Below are positions 27,079 to 38,575 of a DNA stretch of 64,000 bases, in pieces; position 1 is the stretch's first letter; each line of letters opens with the position of its first letter. A program made the position numbers and the translations under genes. Origin of the DNA: Liolophura sinensis (taxonomy: Eukaryota; Mollusca; Polyplacophora; Chitonida; Chitonidae); assembly GCF_032854445.1 (NCBI RefSeq), contig NC_088295.1:68107058-68171057 (forward strand). The letters run 5' to 3'. The notes beneath the pieces were generated by a model. That model was not told where the DNA came from and ran no database searches. It saw only the letters and a list, made by a program, of their open reading frames with translations.

Positions 27079-28901
27079 ATTTATTGGCGAAGTGAACGGA
27101 TATAGTATGTATACGTATTATGACATTTAATTGTCTTGGAACTTGATTTTCTTTTGCTGTATAGGCCCTATGTGTTAATCAGGAGTCGTTGCAATGGGAC
27201 AGTTACTCATGCATTTAAGCCAGTATGTATAGATTGGGTCATATCTATTTCTTTAATGATGAATAACCCGTTGTGTAGCACAGCTAAATCCAGTCACACC
27301 TTTATATAATTATGTTCCTGTTGTTTCGATGAAACCAAACAAACATGGTCGCAAAGGTAACCAAGATTTTTTGGGCTGAGCAAATATTTGGTAGTATACA
27401 TGTTTCTTTTTTTAATGGAGTTACTGGTAGTTATGAAGTTGCAATGTATTCAAGAATATTTGACTTACACGATCGACACCGGTTACTTTTATGATTCGAG
27501 GAATCTGAACAGAGCCTGTCAAAACGCCACTCTTACTTATAGCTATTTTCTATATAGATTCCTCGTGCATACTCTTAATCTGCAACAGAATATGGCCAGA
27601 GATGGTCTTAAACATGCAAAACACACAAAACACTGTCTTCATATCGATAAAAAATATTCCCATTGATCTTTCTTTTAATACCGGTATATCTTTATTCTTT
27701 ATTAACGCGACAAATACCTTCGTGAACAGAAAAAAAACAAAAGCTACAAATATTATAGTCACAGAAGTAAAAAAATATATACGCAAGCACGAGGTACGCT
27801 AAAATGAATATATATGTATATATATGCAAGACTAAGGTTGTAATTAAGGTTGTCAAAGAATGGATTAGGTTACATTTAAAATATTTGTTTTCAGCAAACG
27901 CAGTTGTAAGGTTGGACTTCCTGTATATATATAGACGTGTGATGCGATACACAGGTTTATCCAGGGTAAATCAGTTTGCGCACGACGACTCCTTCAATCA
28001 CCGATCCAATAAACAGTGTTTTCTTGTAAGGGATGGCTATCCTAGAAGCCATAATCTCAGACCCGTCGTTCAGATAGACTTCTCTAACGCTTGTTATCTT
28101 ACCACGATCTACCTTCATTCTTAAAACCTGGAATAAAAAGAAAACATGACCGGTTTCCCATTATATTTTGTGCTTTATGAACCTCATGATAAAATAATAA
28201 GCTTGTTACAATATATCAGATATCAGATATGCAGTCATATCGCTTGTAAACACATCCACAGTTACCAGTGAACAGGTAAGTTAAGACGGAGGGTGTACAT
28301 ATTATCAAACCACAGCTTTGGTAAACACAACATATTTGTACCAATTAACTATGAATATTTATACCAGATGTGAAGACTTGGTACTATCATCAAATTGTCA
28401 TGTCAAGAGAAAACAACGAACCCATTGGAGATAGGTTTTACCTCCTACGTATTGTAAAGGACAAGTTAGTCTGGGGAGCCTACACTATGCGCATATTCGA
28501 ATTTCTGCACTCGTGTTAATTCCACACGAAAATGAGGTTTCGAATAGCAAAGTGTGACACGAGATCTTGTTTGTGAACAAGATTTTCACCCCCCATTTCT
28601 CCACGGTTGGAAATCGCAGGAGGAACGGTATTGAAATAAAGCGTCCTTTGTGCTGTTTTTACATTTAAGCAGCTGGCACGAGAACACTGCACTCGGTTTA
28701 CACACTTTAAATACGTGGATTCGAATAAAGCCTATAGATCTGACTTCAGTGACAAACATCTGTGATCACACGTAAAAATGAACGCAGGCCTACATCTTTA
28801 GTTCGAACAACAAAAACTCCAAAAGCTTCGCATCAATGATATATACAAGAGATAATGTCAAAAACCATATAGTTGATACAAATTAATTCCCGCAATAATT
28901 C

Positions 28902-28981
28902 TGGCCTCCATCATAAAGTTAAATATTCTTGGGTATGCGTTAAACATGAATAAAAAAATAAACAAATAAATAAATAAATAT
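28902..28981 (+). mobile_element. SINE 3' end, unit B
   Basis: TAAATATTCTTGGGTATGCG followed by an AAATAA-type tail; the same insertion is at 42158-42240 in unit C, so it predates the duplication. Confidence 0.55.
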
Positions 28982-28995
28982 TACAAATAGATAGA

Positions 28996-29494
28996 GGGTA
29001 TTGCGCAGTGAAGGTTGAGTATCATAAATATTTTTCGAGTGAGAGGTGAAACTGATACGCGTCTCGTGGGTTATCATTTCCACCTTTCACGAGAAAAATA
29101 TTTATGATATTCAACCTTCACCGTGCAATATTCTATTTATTATTTATTTTTGTACAATATCGTGATTTTGTGTATTTGAACAAGTTTAGGCATGTTTACA
29201 GCTGTAGGCCTTCATAGATTTGTGTATACAGAGTGACGTCGCACATGGCATCTTGTATGACGTCGTGTCTTGTTGCGTGACGTAAGAAATGTTAAAGTTG
29301 ACTGAACTTGTATTATGACGACATTCTGCTAAGTTTGGACTGGAACGTCATAAAACAAAATATTTCTTTGTGACGTCATGGCGTTGTGGTGTGAAATTAC
29401 AAAAGTGAAATCTAACTTTAGTCAGTGAGATATCACTTTTATCAGTGACGTAAATCCTGACATTTCACCTTTATATAAAAAATAAAGCATATGT
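28996..29494. mobile_element. Insert with terminal foldback, unit B only
   Basis: Absent at the matching point in unit C (about 42260). It starts with a 54-bp inverted repeat: 28997-29050 (GCAGTGAAGGTTGAGTATCA) pairs with 29078-29131. The rest holds several TGACGTCA-like and TGACGT motifs and no reading frame. Probably a non-autonomous DNA element. Confidence 0.6.
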
Positions 29495-29639
29495 TTGCTC
29501 TCTAAGAGGAATTGTAAACTACTATATCACAAGCATTAGACCTAATTGCCATTACTTTTACACTACAACATACTGCGATTACTAATGCATAATATAACAC
29601 TGCTTTATAATGATGGACATATGTACTGTCACTATCATA

Positions 29640-29900
29640 ATTGTCATCACTATCAGATGAAAGAATTCTAGATCGCCAAACTGATAATATCCACACATCA
29701 GCTTCAACTTCTCCACTCGCTTGAACTTCACAAAAATGACCGTCCATTATATAATCATCTGGGTTCCTTGGCCACACAATTCCCACCGTTTGCAGACCCG
29801 AGGCCCGGGGACCAGGATAACCACCGTATACAATATCATCACAGACACAAGACTGCCATTTTGGGAACTTGGAATCAGCGGGCAGGTTGAGCATGATGAA
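29640..29900 (-). other. Conserved open segment in PON intron 7 (copy B)
   Basis: From about 29900 downward the minus strand reads YFIMLNLPADSKFPKWQSCV, then CDDIVYGGYPGPRASGLQTV and DGHFCEVQASGEVEADVW. A close match is at 42470-42683 in copy C, where the frame meets a stop after EVEVDV. Spaced Cys, Gly and Trp give it a protein-like look, but no family is recognised. It may be an alternative terminal exon, an exon relic or chance. Confidence 0.35.
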
Positions 29901-30569
29901 ATATACTTTTTACCTTACCTTTGGGATGATCGACATGCAGCTCCGGATTTTACCTGTCTAGACGGTTTAGAACGCTACAATCATTATAAAGGAGAAACTG
30001 GACACGAGGATATTAATCGACTGTTTTTCCGAAATTTTACAATACATCCTACTGGGGTGAATAGCACCCAGCCATAACTATGCGAGCGCTGTCTAATATA
30101 TGTAAAAAAGCCATCCAGGGCTAGCACAAGTTAAGAGCTAGCTTGAATTCACATAACAAGCTCAGAAACTATTGTCATACCTGTGCACGCTTGATTGTTT
30201 TATCTGCCTGTATTTCATAGGTGACAATGTTCCTTCGTCCTCCCTCTACCACATAAAGATACCTGGAATTTACGTAAAGACATACACTATTATACGTAGT
30301 TGAAGGTATGATATAGCGTAAAACACAAAGCAATCCAATACACACAGCAGAACAACTGCTATCAGCTGATAATGCGTATTGTTTATTTAACTCTTTGGCG
30401 TTATTTCTTTGTTCCAGTTTGAAGTGGCATGACTGGAGAAAAAAAAAACCCTGTATTTACTAAAAGGTCAAGCTACATTTATTAGGAGATGAACACTATA
30501 TAATAGTGTCACATACTCGGCTGATGTACTCTATCGATCACTCGGATCAGTCAAAAATATGACTGACAT

Positions 30570-30795
30570 ATAGTCAGGCATGCATGGTTGGAAAGGCATG
30601 CATGGTTGTGTCGAAGATAGTGTGCATGTTTGTGTTGGAAATGGTTTTCAGAAAAGGTGTTGATGACAATGTTGAAAAAGGTGTCTATGACAGAGTTGGA
30701 CATGGTGTTTATGTCAGTGTTGGAAAAGGTGTCTATGACAGGGTTGGAAATGGTGTCAATGTCAGTGTTGGAAGGTGTCTATGATGGAGTTGGAA
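30570..30795. repeat. Minisatellite in PON intron 6, copy B only
   Basis: About seven degenerate units of 27-30 bp built on GTTGGAAA, GGTGTCTATGACAG and similar. The matching intron of copy C (about 43265-43330) lacks it. Confidence 0.85.
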
Positions 30796-33017
30796 ATGGT
30801 TTACCAATAGATAATTGTGTATCAGGAAATACTGCCCATGATTAAGTTGAAAATGTTGTTGGTGTTATGACTGTGTGGGAAACGAAATGAGGCGATACAG
30901 AAAGAACAGACAAACCCACCGTTTATCTGGAGAAATGTTGATGCCATTGGCTAAGATCAGTCCTGTGTCTAAGACAGTGGTCTTGCCCTCGTCATAACGA
31001 AATATCCCACCCCCAGGGTAAAGAAGCAGACGGTCTATTGTAGGACCCAAGGTGTAGAATATGGTAGCGTAAAATGAGTGGGGACCAGTGGCCACCAAAT
31101 CGTTCAATCTGTGAAGGAAATGGAGAAATATCCAGAGATGAGTTGTCTGATGTACAAAAACATATTGACTGCATGGTGTAGCTTTGCATCTATACTATAC
31201 GGCCTAAAACAGCGATTAAATAAATGGATAAATCAACAATTTCACTATGGATGAAAACGTGACATATGAATTGGTAATTACGTGTATTTCGGCACCACTA
31301 TAGATGGATTCCAAGAATGGAGCGTGTCGTAGTTCTTCAACCTTATCACATATGAAATAGCAACTTTGAGTGCAATTTATGCATATTTTTAAGACAAACT
31401 ACATTGGTTGGATTGGCCAATTTCAGAGCATCACAAAAAATATAATTTTATCATTCAACACAGAAAAATGCCTGGAGAATATGTTTAATAACCACCTTGC
31501 AAACATGCCAAAAGGTTGAAGATTTGTAGTAAATTGAATCATGAGAAAACCGGAAGTCACTGGTTAAATGTGAAATTCTTCTCTTTCGAAAGCTACAAGC
31601 CCACTTTTGAAATACCTAAAACATTGGTGACCAGAATTCTAGGGCGATAATCTATACAGACAATAAAAAAAGCACAATTTACAATTATGTAAGAATGACG
31701 TCACAACATTCTACAAACTCTCTGATTTACCTGGGTGAACGGGTACATCGATCATCATTTAAGGTTTTAAACATTATTTTGTATATGCCGCTTCAATATT
31801 CATTGAGTTGTTCTATGATGGGTTATCGACCTTAACACGATATATTCTGTATTAGGTCGCGATGAATCTGTATTTTTGGATGCATGACGTCAGGCGAAGT
31901 ATACTATATATATATAACGTGAAAGCTATCTGGCGTCTGTCTGTTCATTCACAGTACGTATGGATGGCAGATGATGACAAATTATAGGACATTCTGGAAT
32001 GATGAAGACATCCGGCAATTAAACTACAAAGAATTTTATACGACTTCAAAATTTTAAATGTGGTACTCATTAACTAATAATCGAGTAAATACCACGACTG
32101 TCGCACTCTCGGGCAGACTCGGCCCTTGAGACAGGCCTTTATGGTAGTCCTAGCGGTTTATAAGATCATTACACCGTATTAACCTCTAATGTGTACTTCT
32201 ATCGGGTCCAATGTACTCCAGTGCAAATACGGCCATCAGTGAGACTTACGTTTTAAAGTTGGGGTCTGTAATGGTCCTCAAGTGCTTCAGCACCTTGGAT
32301 GTCTTGGTTCCATCATGGCGGAATACCTCAACTCTCTCCCCAGCTCTGGCATGACTTACAACAAACAGTGTTACCTCACCTGTGTTAGGACAAACATAGA
32401 ACAGATATTGTAAATGAAGACGATTTTACTGACCGACTCAATCCATATAAAAAAAACCTATAACATAATCGTACACATCTGAAGTGGAATAACACTTTGG
32501 ATTATATGCAATTATCCACACATTATTCAGGACTTACTTCATATGAAGCCGAACTGTCGAAAACATGTTTAAATTTAAGACTCTGACAAAAAGATGTATA
32601 ACGACACAAGACGGATACAGATTTTACACGCTACGAATACATACGTGGTTGTACAATGAATATGGCACACTGTCACGGGCATGTCAGTTCATACATGCAT
32701 ATTTTATTCACATAGATTACCGAACAATTCAAATTTATTTTATTGAAAGTTTATATCTCAAAAAGAATCAGCAAAAGCGCGGCCATATAAAGTTTAGACG
32801 GGAAGCGGGCGAAAACTAGCAGAGATCAGGAGCAACCAGTCGAATTCACAGGACAAATTTTTATTTCAGTCAAAGTATAAAATCTGAGTTCAGCACTTAT
32901 TTTTGGACCCTTAATTGAAGACAAAATTCTGAAGAAGTGTTACGTATAGATACATAATTCCGTAATGAGCTTTCTGGGCTACATTAAACTATTTAGATCA
33001 TATAAAAGTCTTAAAAT

Positions 33018-33545
33018 TTGACTTCAGTCAAAACTCTCTTTGTGAAATCGGCTCAAAGTCAAAATTCTGTTTGTGGAATCGGCTCAAAGTCAAAACTCGC
33101 TTTGTGCAATCGGCTCAAAGTCAAAACTCTCTTTGTGCAATTGGCCCAAAGTCAAAACTCTCTTTGTGGAATCGGCTCAAAGCCAAAACTCTCTTTGTGG
33201 ATTCGGCTCAAAGCCAAAACTCTCTTTGTGGATTCGGCTCAAAGCCAAAACTCTCTTTTTAGAATTGGCAAAAAGTCAACACTCGCTTGGTGGAATCGGC
33301 CTAGTCAAAACTCTCTTTGTGGAATCGACTCAAAGTCAAAACTCACTTTCTGGATTCGGGCCAAAATCAAAACTCTGTTTGTGGAATCGGTCTTAAAGTT
33401 AAAACTCTCTTCGTGGAATCGGCAAAGAGTCAAAACTCTTTGCGGAATGGGCCCAAAGTCAAAACTCTCTTCGTGGAATTGGCAAAGAGTCAAAACTCTT
33501 TGCGGAATGGGCCCAAAGTCAAAACTCGCTTTGTGGAATGGGCTC
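33018..33545. repeat. 31-bp minisatellite in PON intron 4, copy B (about 17 units)
   Basis: Units carry CAAAGTCAAAACTCTCTTTG and a GTGGAATCGGCT-type end. I count about 17. It creates long spurious frames on both strands. Confidence 0.95.
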
Positions 33546-34662
33546 ACTATTTTAGTCCACGTCCTACATAGATCACCCATGCATTATCAGCTGCTTGTGA
33601 ATGATGATGTTAACTCTCCCTGTCCTCAACGGATCTGGGGTTCTGCCACACACTTAGCCCGTGAGGGGAGAGAGAAGAGGGGTCAAAGTCTCCCTCTATC
33701 CGGAACTCCTCTGTATCATTGACATCCGCGTCTAGATCCACTCTGTGGATCTTCCCAGAGGGTCCAAAGCCCTGAAAACCCACCAACATGTCTGCTTACA
33801 CAGGAGTAAGTCAGGAGTCTTTCCGTGTAAGATTTTTATACTCGTATATACGACGGCGGTCACTTATGGATGCCAGGCAAGTGTAGTCTAAACTGTGCCA
33901 TAAGAGGTGTCAGCCAGTATCTACCAAAAGGCTGAAGATGTATGCGAGGGAATCTCAAAAATTTCTTTCATGTTGTTATTGAACTATAAAGACAACTCAC
34001 CGATGATATGAAAAGCAATCCATTAGACAACACGTATGCGTCTTCAGATCCATTCACTAATAAAAAAGGGAAATCAAGTATATTTCCAATAGATTATTTT
34101 GCAACGTTGTATTAGTATAACAGCAGTATAGTGTATATATTTTTCATAAAATCATATGCATAACGGATAAAACGTACAATTTAATTACTGTAAGCACAAC
34201 TCACCAACACTGGGTAACTTCCGACACTGTCCTGGAGCATGATTGAACACCTTTTGAAAAGTATTTATCAAAAACCTGGAAAATAAACCATGTATGTGAT
34301 AACAAAGAAAAACAAACTACACTCGCAGCCTTGTACATGTGTTGAGGTTTAAAATGCATAAAATGAATAATATTTACAATGCCAAACAATCGAACATACA
34401 GCAATTGTGGTTAACGTGGTTAAATTCTAGATATACGTCTCGGAAAGTTATGGAAGAAGCCCATACATGTGTGAATAATTCATTACTTATGGACCGGAAT
34501 TCGCTAATGCTCTTGGTAAATCAAATGGCCTTTTCCCCACATACATCCGAACAGCCAGGAAACCGCCAATTTGGGATGTTGTTTGATTGTAAACTGGTTC
34601 AAAAATGACTGACCAAAAAAAAAAAAAAAGACATCATCTACGTCTATCGTCCTTATATATTC

Positions 34663-34928
34663 ATTTATTTATTTATTTCATTGGTGTTTTACGCCGTACT
34701 CAAGAATATTTCACTTATGCGACGGCGGCCAGCATTATGGTAGGTGGAAAACGGACAGAGCCCGGGGGAAACGCACGAACATCCGCAGGTTGCTGGGAGA
34801 CCTTCCCACGTACAACCCGAGAGGAAGCCAGCATGAGCTGGACTTTACTCACAGCGACCGCATTGGTGAGAGACTCCTGGATCATTAAGCTGCGCGAGCG
34901 CGCTTATCAACTGAGCCACGGAGGCCCC
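34663..34928 (-). mobile_element. Full-length tRNA-derived SINE, unit B intron 1
   Basis: Complete antisense unit from the ATTT tail to the head end GAGCCACGGAGGCCCC. The head (complement GGCCTCCGTGGCTCAGTTGA, A-box-like) is present, the B-box-like part decayed. TCGTCCTTATA at one side and TCGTCCTTACATA at the other are target-site duplications. The same insertion is at 60701-60968 in unit D. Confidence 0.9.
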
Positions 34929-34996
34929 TCGTCCTTACATAAGGCTCTCTTCACATTATAGGCCCAAGGCTGTTAATTATTTAAAGAAACACCGCG

Positions 34997-35137
34997 TTAT
35001 TTATTTTTTTATTTGATTGGTGTTTTACGCCGTACAAGAATATTTCACTTATACGATGGCTGCCAGCATTGTGGTGGGAGGAAACCGGGCAGAGCCCGGG
35101 TGAAACCCAGGATCATCCGCAGATTGCTGAAAGACCG
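34997..35137 (-). mobile_element. SINE fragment, unit B intron 1
   Basis: Tail, GATTGGTGTTTTACGCCGTA and core, ending at AAAGACCGA, where a second copy begins. Matches 60493-60632. Confidence 0.8.
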
Positions 35138-35300
35138 ACTGGTGATTTACGCCGTACTCAAGAATATTTCACTTATACGACGGCGGCCAGCATTACCGTG
35201 GGAAGAAACCGGACATAGCCCTGGAGAAACCCACGACCATACGCAAGCAGGTGGCAAAACCTTCCCGCGTATGGCCAGCCAGCATGAGCTGGACTTCAAC
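35138..35300 (-). mobile_element. SINE fragment abutting the previous one
   Basis: Starts CTGGTGATTTACGCCGTAC and runs to CCAGCATGAGCTGGACTTCA. The pair is preserved at 60331-60492 in unit D. Confidence 0.8.
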
Positions 35301-35487
35301 TGGACTTCAATATATATAACACAGAAATGAATAGGTAAGAGGGTGGTCATGTTCTATGCATGCAAAGCTGGTTTCTATTCTCTATTCTCAAAAAATAAGA
35401 TATCATCTAGATCTATCGTCCTTATATAAGGCTCTCTTCACGGTATAGGCCCAAAGTTGTTAATTATCTACACAAACACCGCGTTAT

Positions 35488-35715
35488 ATATTTATTTTTT
35501 ACGCCGTTTCACGCCGTTTTACATCGTACTTAAGAATATTTGATTTATACAACGGCGGCCAGCATTATGGTGGGAGAAAACCGGGCATAGCCCTGGAGAA
35601 ACCCACGACCATCCGCAGGCTGGTGGCAAACCTTCCCGCGTACGGCCGGAGAGGCAGCCAGCATGAGCTGGACTTGAACTCACAAGTCACTCACACGCAT
35701 TGGCATGCTAAACAA
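35488..35715 (-). mobile_element. SINE fragment in duplicated part of intron 1
   Basis: Degenerate tail and 3' end, then ATACAACGGCGGCCAGCATT, CCATCCGCAGGCTGG and CAGCATGAGCTGGACTTGAA. Confidence 0.75.
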
Positions 35716-35949
35716 AACACACATGTATATATGTATATATACATATGCCTCGGTAAAATGTTTTCTCTCACTTTATAGCTACATATAATTAAAATATATA
35801 CACAGAAATGAATAGGTAAGAAAGTAGCCATGTCCTATGCATGCAAAGCTGGCTGCTATTCTCAGGCCGTGATCGGCCATTATTCACTTGATGGTTGAAA
35901 GGTGACTGTAGGCCTAATAACAGACCCCTCTTCAGTGGTGTTATCAAGT

Positions 35950-36010
35950 CCAGCTCATGCTGGCTTCCTCTCTGACCGTATGTGGGGAGATCTGCCAACA
36001 AGAGCTAGAA
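35950..36010 (+). mobile_element. SINE fragment (middle part only)
   Basis: CAAGTCCAGCTCATGCTGGC and CTTCCTCTCTGACCG. The equivalent fragment in unit C is at 47207-47262. Confidence 0.55.
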
Positions 36011-36936
36011 TATTTACTCCCAGCATGCATTTTACGTGCAGGTATAAATATGGGTATAGTACACATACACGGAACGTGCAAGAACATTCATGGTCATTTT
36101 TATTTTTCCCATGCTAAATATCTTAAAAGTTGGCCAGGCACACAGATAACTCTATCTGTACCTATCTGTCATTCGTAAGCCACGCCTCGAAGCTCGGTAC
36201 CAGCTGTGCGAGGTGCAGGCAGTTTGTAGAGACTGTCATCATCAACACGCTGACCGCGGGATTGAGATAAGTAGCAGCAGTTTTCTAGTACATACATGTA
36301 TAAACAGCCAATTTGTTCCGTAGACGTATGTAGATACTCACAAGAATCTCACGACATGCTGCAATATCACGGCGAGGAACACGATCAACACCAACTTGCC
36401 CCACATTTTGACTGCCGCGAAGCTAGGACACACTCTTGTAGGCTAGGTTGCCTATCAAAGGGGAATAACCGGCACTAGGACTATTTTCTTCACTTAGGAA
36501 ATATCTGATGCGGGCGCTTCTTTGTTGTGGTGATAAAATCTTGAATATAAATTACAGGCCCCTGTCCCGGCTAGCTTGTCAGTTATATATATGAACACGT
36601 GCAGGCCTACAGTTAGTGAAGGATCAGCTCTATAGTTACAGTATAGATCAACATTGTGGGCCTCCAAGATAGGTTAACTATCCTGCTAAGTTAGCACTTT
36701 TTGATCCTATATATAACTGTAGTTTTTAGGTTGATGTGTACGACAGGTGTAACAGGGGTTATTGGCACAACTGTGTGGAATTATACATAGGTGACCTACC
36801 ACTTAAATCTTCGTTACATGCCGAGACATAAGGAAAAGTTAATATTGATTGTCAATTTCACCATAAATGATGGTCAATTCCAGTTGGATTAGCTCCATGG
36901 CTACATGCAGTGACTGTGAGGCTAATTCTTTTATTA

Positions 36937-37035
36937 ACCTGCGGCTGGTCGTGGGTTACCCCCGGGTGGGTTCCTCCCACCATAATGCTATCCGGCGTCG
37001 TATAAGTGAAATATTCTTGAGTACGAGGTAAACAC

Positions 37036-37040
<5 letters not shown>
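36937..37040 (+). mobile_element. SINE 3' part next to (AT)n
   Basis: ACCTGCGGCTGGTCGTGGG through CATAATGCTATCCGGCGTCG to GAGGTAAACACCACAC, continuing into the AT run. Confidence 0.75.

Positions 37041-37114
<74 letters not shown>
37039..37114. repeat. (AT)n microsatellite
   Basis: About 37 AT units, apparently grown from a SINE tail. Confidence 0.96.
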
Positions 37115-37118
<4 letters not shown>

Positions 37119-37439
37119 AGGACAAAAATGGCTATAACAGTCATGGTCGGATGTTACCAACGATGTAACATTTATCGAAGAAATCTCCGAGAAAAAACTG
37201 ATCCAGTAAGCCACACCCAAAGTTTAACTGAGGTAGACTCAGACTCGAAACTGTCCATTACAGCAAGCTGTGTAAATAGTACAAGACTGAAAGAGGCAGC
37301 TCTGTGTATAAGCGAATGGTTGTCATAGCAATGGAGATTGGTTCAATGTGTACAAGACAATGTTTACAGTGTTTCGGGTATGTTTGGTATTTAAAGCTCG
37401 CGTCATCAGGAGTTCACGACAAAGATACAGTTAGCATAT

Positions 37440-38250
37440 GCTATAATTTGGATTTGCGCAGAATTTCACGTAGGTTCTTGCCTCTACGGTAGCCGATTAG
37501 AGGATGAAGTGGAAATATTTCATTACAGTCTTATTTCCTTCAATCAGATGCCAGTATTTGTTAAGGATGTTTCTAATATTCCTTTGACGATTGTGATGAG
37601 TGGTTATAAAACGCACTTGTTTGTTGGACACGACTTTGGTAGTCTTGTTTTTCTGAAGGAGTCTCACAGGACCGTCCTCAGATTTCACTTTGTTGACACT
37701 GGAATCAACTTCATTTTCCGAGTACCCTCTGATGGGCAATTTAGATTTCAAGAGTGAGGATTTTCTTAAAGAAATCCAGCGCATTGTTGCAGCTACGACA
37801 GTACCTGGTGATTTCACCGCAGATAAAAGATTTAAAGCAGGACGGGTGGTGTGCCGACCCTCTGTGTAAATAGTGGTACGTTTCGGTGGGCTTTGAGTAG
37901 CATTTCAGATCAAGGATCGAATCCCGCTTGAATCTTTCTCTCTTAAAGATAGAGATGCCCAGAAAGTTCATTTCTGAATTTGAAATCTCATAAGTAAATT
38001 TAAGGAGTGAGTTTGTTTGTTCGCAAGTTCAGAGATGTTCAGCCACAAATCTGATAGGCTTCACCGGCGATGGTGGGGTCCGGTTCATCAAGCACATCTT
38101 TAATTTTGTAGATATTAATTAGAAAAAATAGCTGTTTGCATGCGGCAGGAAATATCAGAGAGATATTCATGACACCGTTCATCAATTTGTTTTGTGTTGA
38201 ATAGTTAACATACAGCCTGGCGTACTTTAGCTTTCGTGATATTGAGGTCA
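37440..38250 (-). mobile_element. Fossil retroelement: reverse-transcriptase 3' region (Penelope-like?)
   Basis: Minus-strand peptides FLGISIFKRERFKRDSILDL, CYSKPTETYHYLHRGSAHHP and IGYRRGKNLREILRKSKL resemble the thumb and end of the reverse transcriptase of Penelope-like or related elements. It is broken, with several breaks, and truncated at both ends. A further protein-like stretch may extend it to about 38400. Confidence 0.6.
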
Positions 38251-38494
38251 ATCATTCCAATTTCCTGGTTGTGAATACCATCACAGAACAGGCTATTTGC
38301 CTTAATGTAATCAGAGACACTTTGTATCACAGTGGTATTGTTCTTATCAGTTTCTGTATTGATAATTACACGGTCGAGCGTGCATAATTTATTAAGAGAC
38401 TTCTTCTCATGCCACTGAGTGTACGGCCCACTTTGGATATGAATAGTTTGGTTGCACAGGGATAGTGTGCATATGTGTATACGAAATATTCTAA

Positions 38495-38575
38495 TTTAGT
38501 CAGTAACTTGCCAAAGATCGGTGGTTTACGTCCGGCACTCCGGTTTCCACCACCCATAATAGAGACCGTCATGGT
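38495..38575 (+). repeat. Dispersed repeat C, copy 2
   Basis: GTCAGTAACTTGCCAAAG and GTTTACGTCCGGCACTCCGG as in 26985-27078. A short inverted piece (GACCTTTGGCAAGCTACTG) also sits in the broken exon 6 of PON relic E at about 51908. Confidence 0.75.

Larger units (their letters stand above)
27957..36406 (-). pseudogene. PON: Paraoxonase copy B, decaying (exon 8 missing)
   Basis: Paralog of copy C on the same strand. Exons found: 1 (36406-36342), 2 (34275-34205), 3 (34056-34001), 4 (33771-33630), 5 (32379-32250), 6 (31108-30920), 7 (30262-30181) and 9 (28127-27957, TAA). Each has the same length as in copy C and no internal stop. Three lesions stand out. Exon 8, with the two metal ligands matching PON1 D269/N270, is gone: its flanks are joined near 28752-28764. 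The exon 4 donor reads TT instead of GT at 33629-33628. The C-terminal VVCEL of copy C is VVRKL, losing one disulfide cysteine. Exon 8 is 147 bp, so its loss alone would keep the frame, but a protein made this way should not bind the catalytic calcium. A transcript using the shifted GT one base upstream in exon 4 would be frameshifted. It could still be transcribed; a rearranged functional gene is less likely. Confidence 0.88.
27080..37300 (-). repeat. Segmental duplication unit B
   Basis: Carries PON copy B. Its downstream flank (27090-27950) matches 39020-39855 and its upstream flank matches 47800-47950 and then 49520-50130. Unit-specific changes include a 0.5-kb insert at 28996-29494, a minisatellite at 30570-30790 and a tandem duplication in intron 1. 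Edges are approximate. Confidence 0.75.

Noticed and set aside
33018-33722. A 234-codon plus-strand frame with a repeating SQNSLCGIGSKSK-type peptide
   Set aside because: It is the translation of the intron 4 minisatellite, and its tail is antisense to PON exon 4. The 31-bp unit runs open in several frames at once.
34605-35330. Frames reading IGVLRRTQEYFTYTTAASIM and similar
   Set aside because: This peptide is the translation of the SINE 3' end and recurs wherever the SINE is antisense.
36858-37220. Frame with alternating Ile and Tyr joined to SINE peptide
   Set aside because: (AT)n run plus SINE sequence, not a gene.
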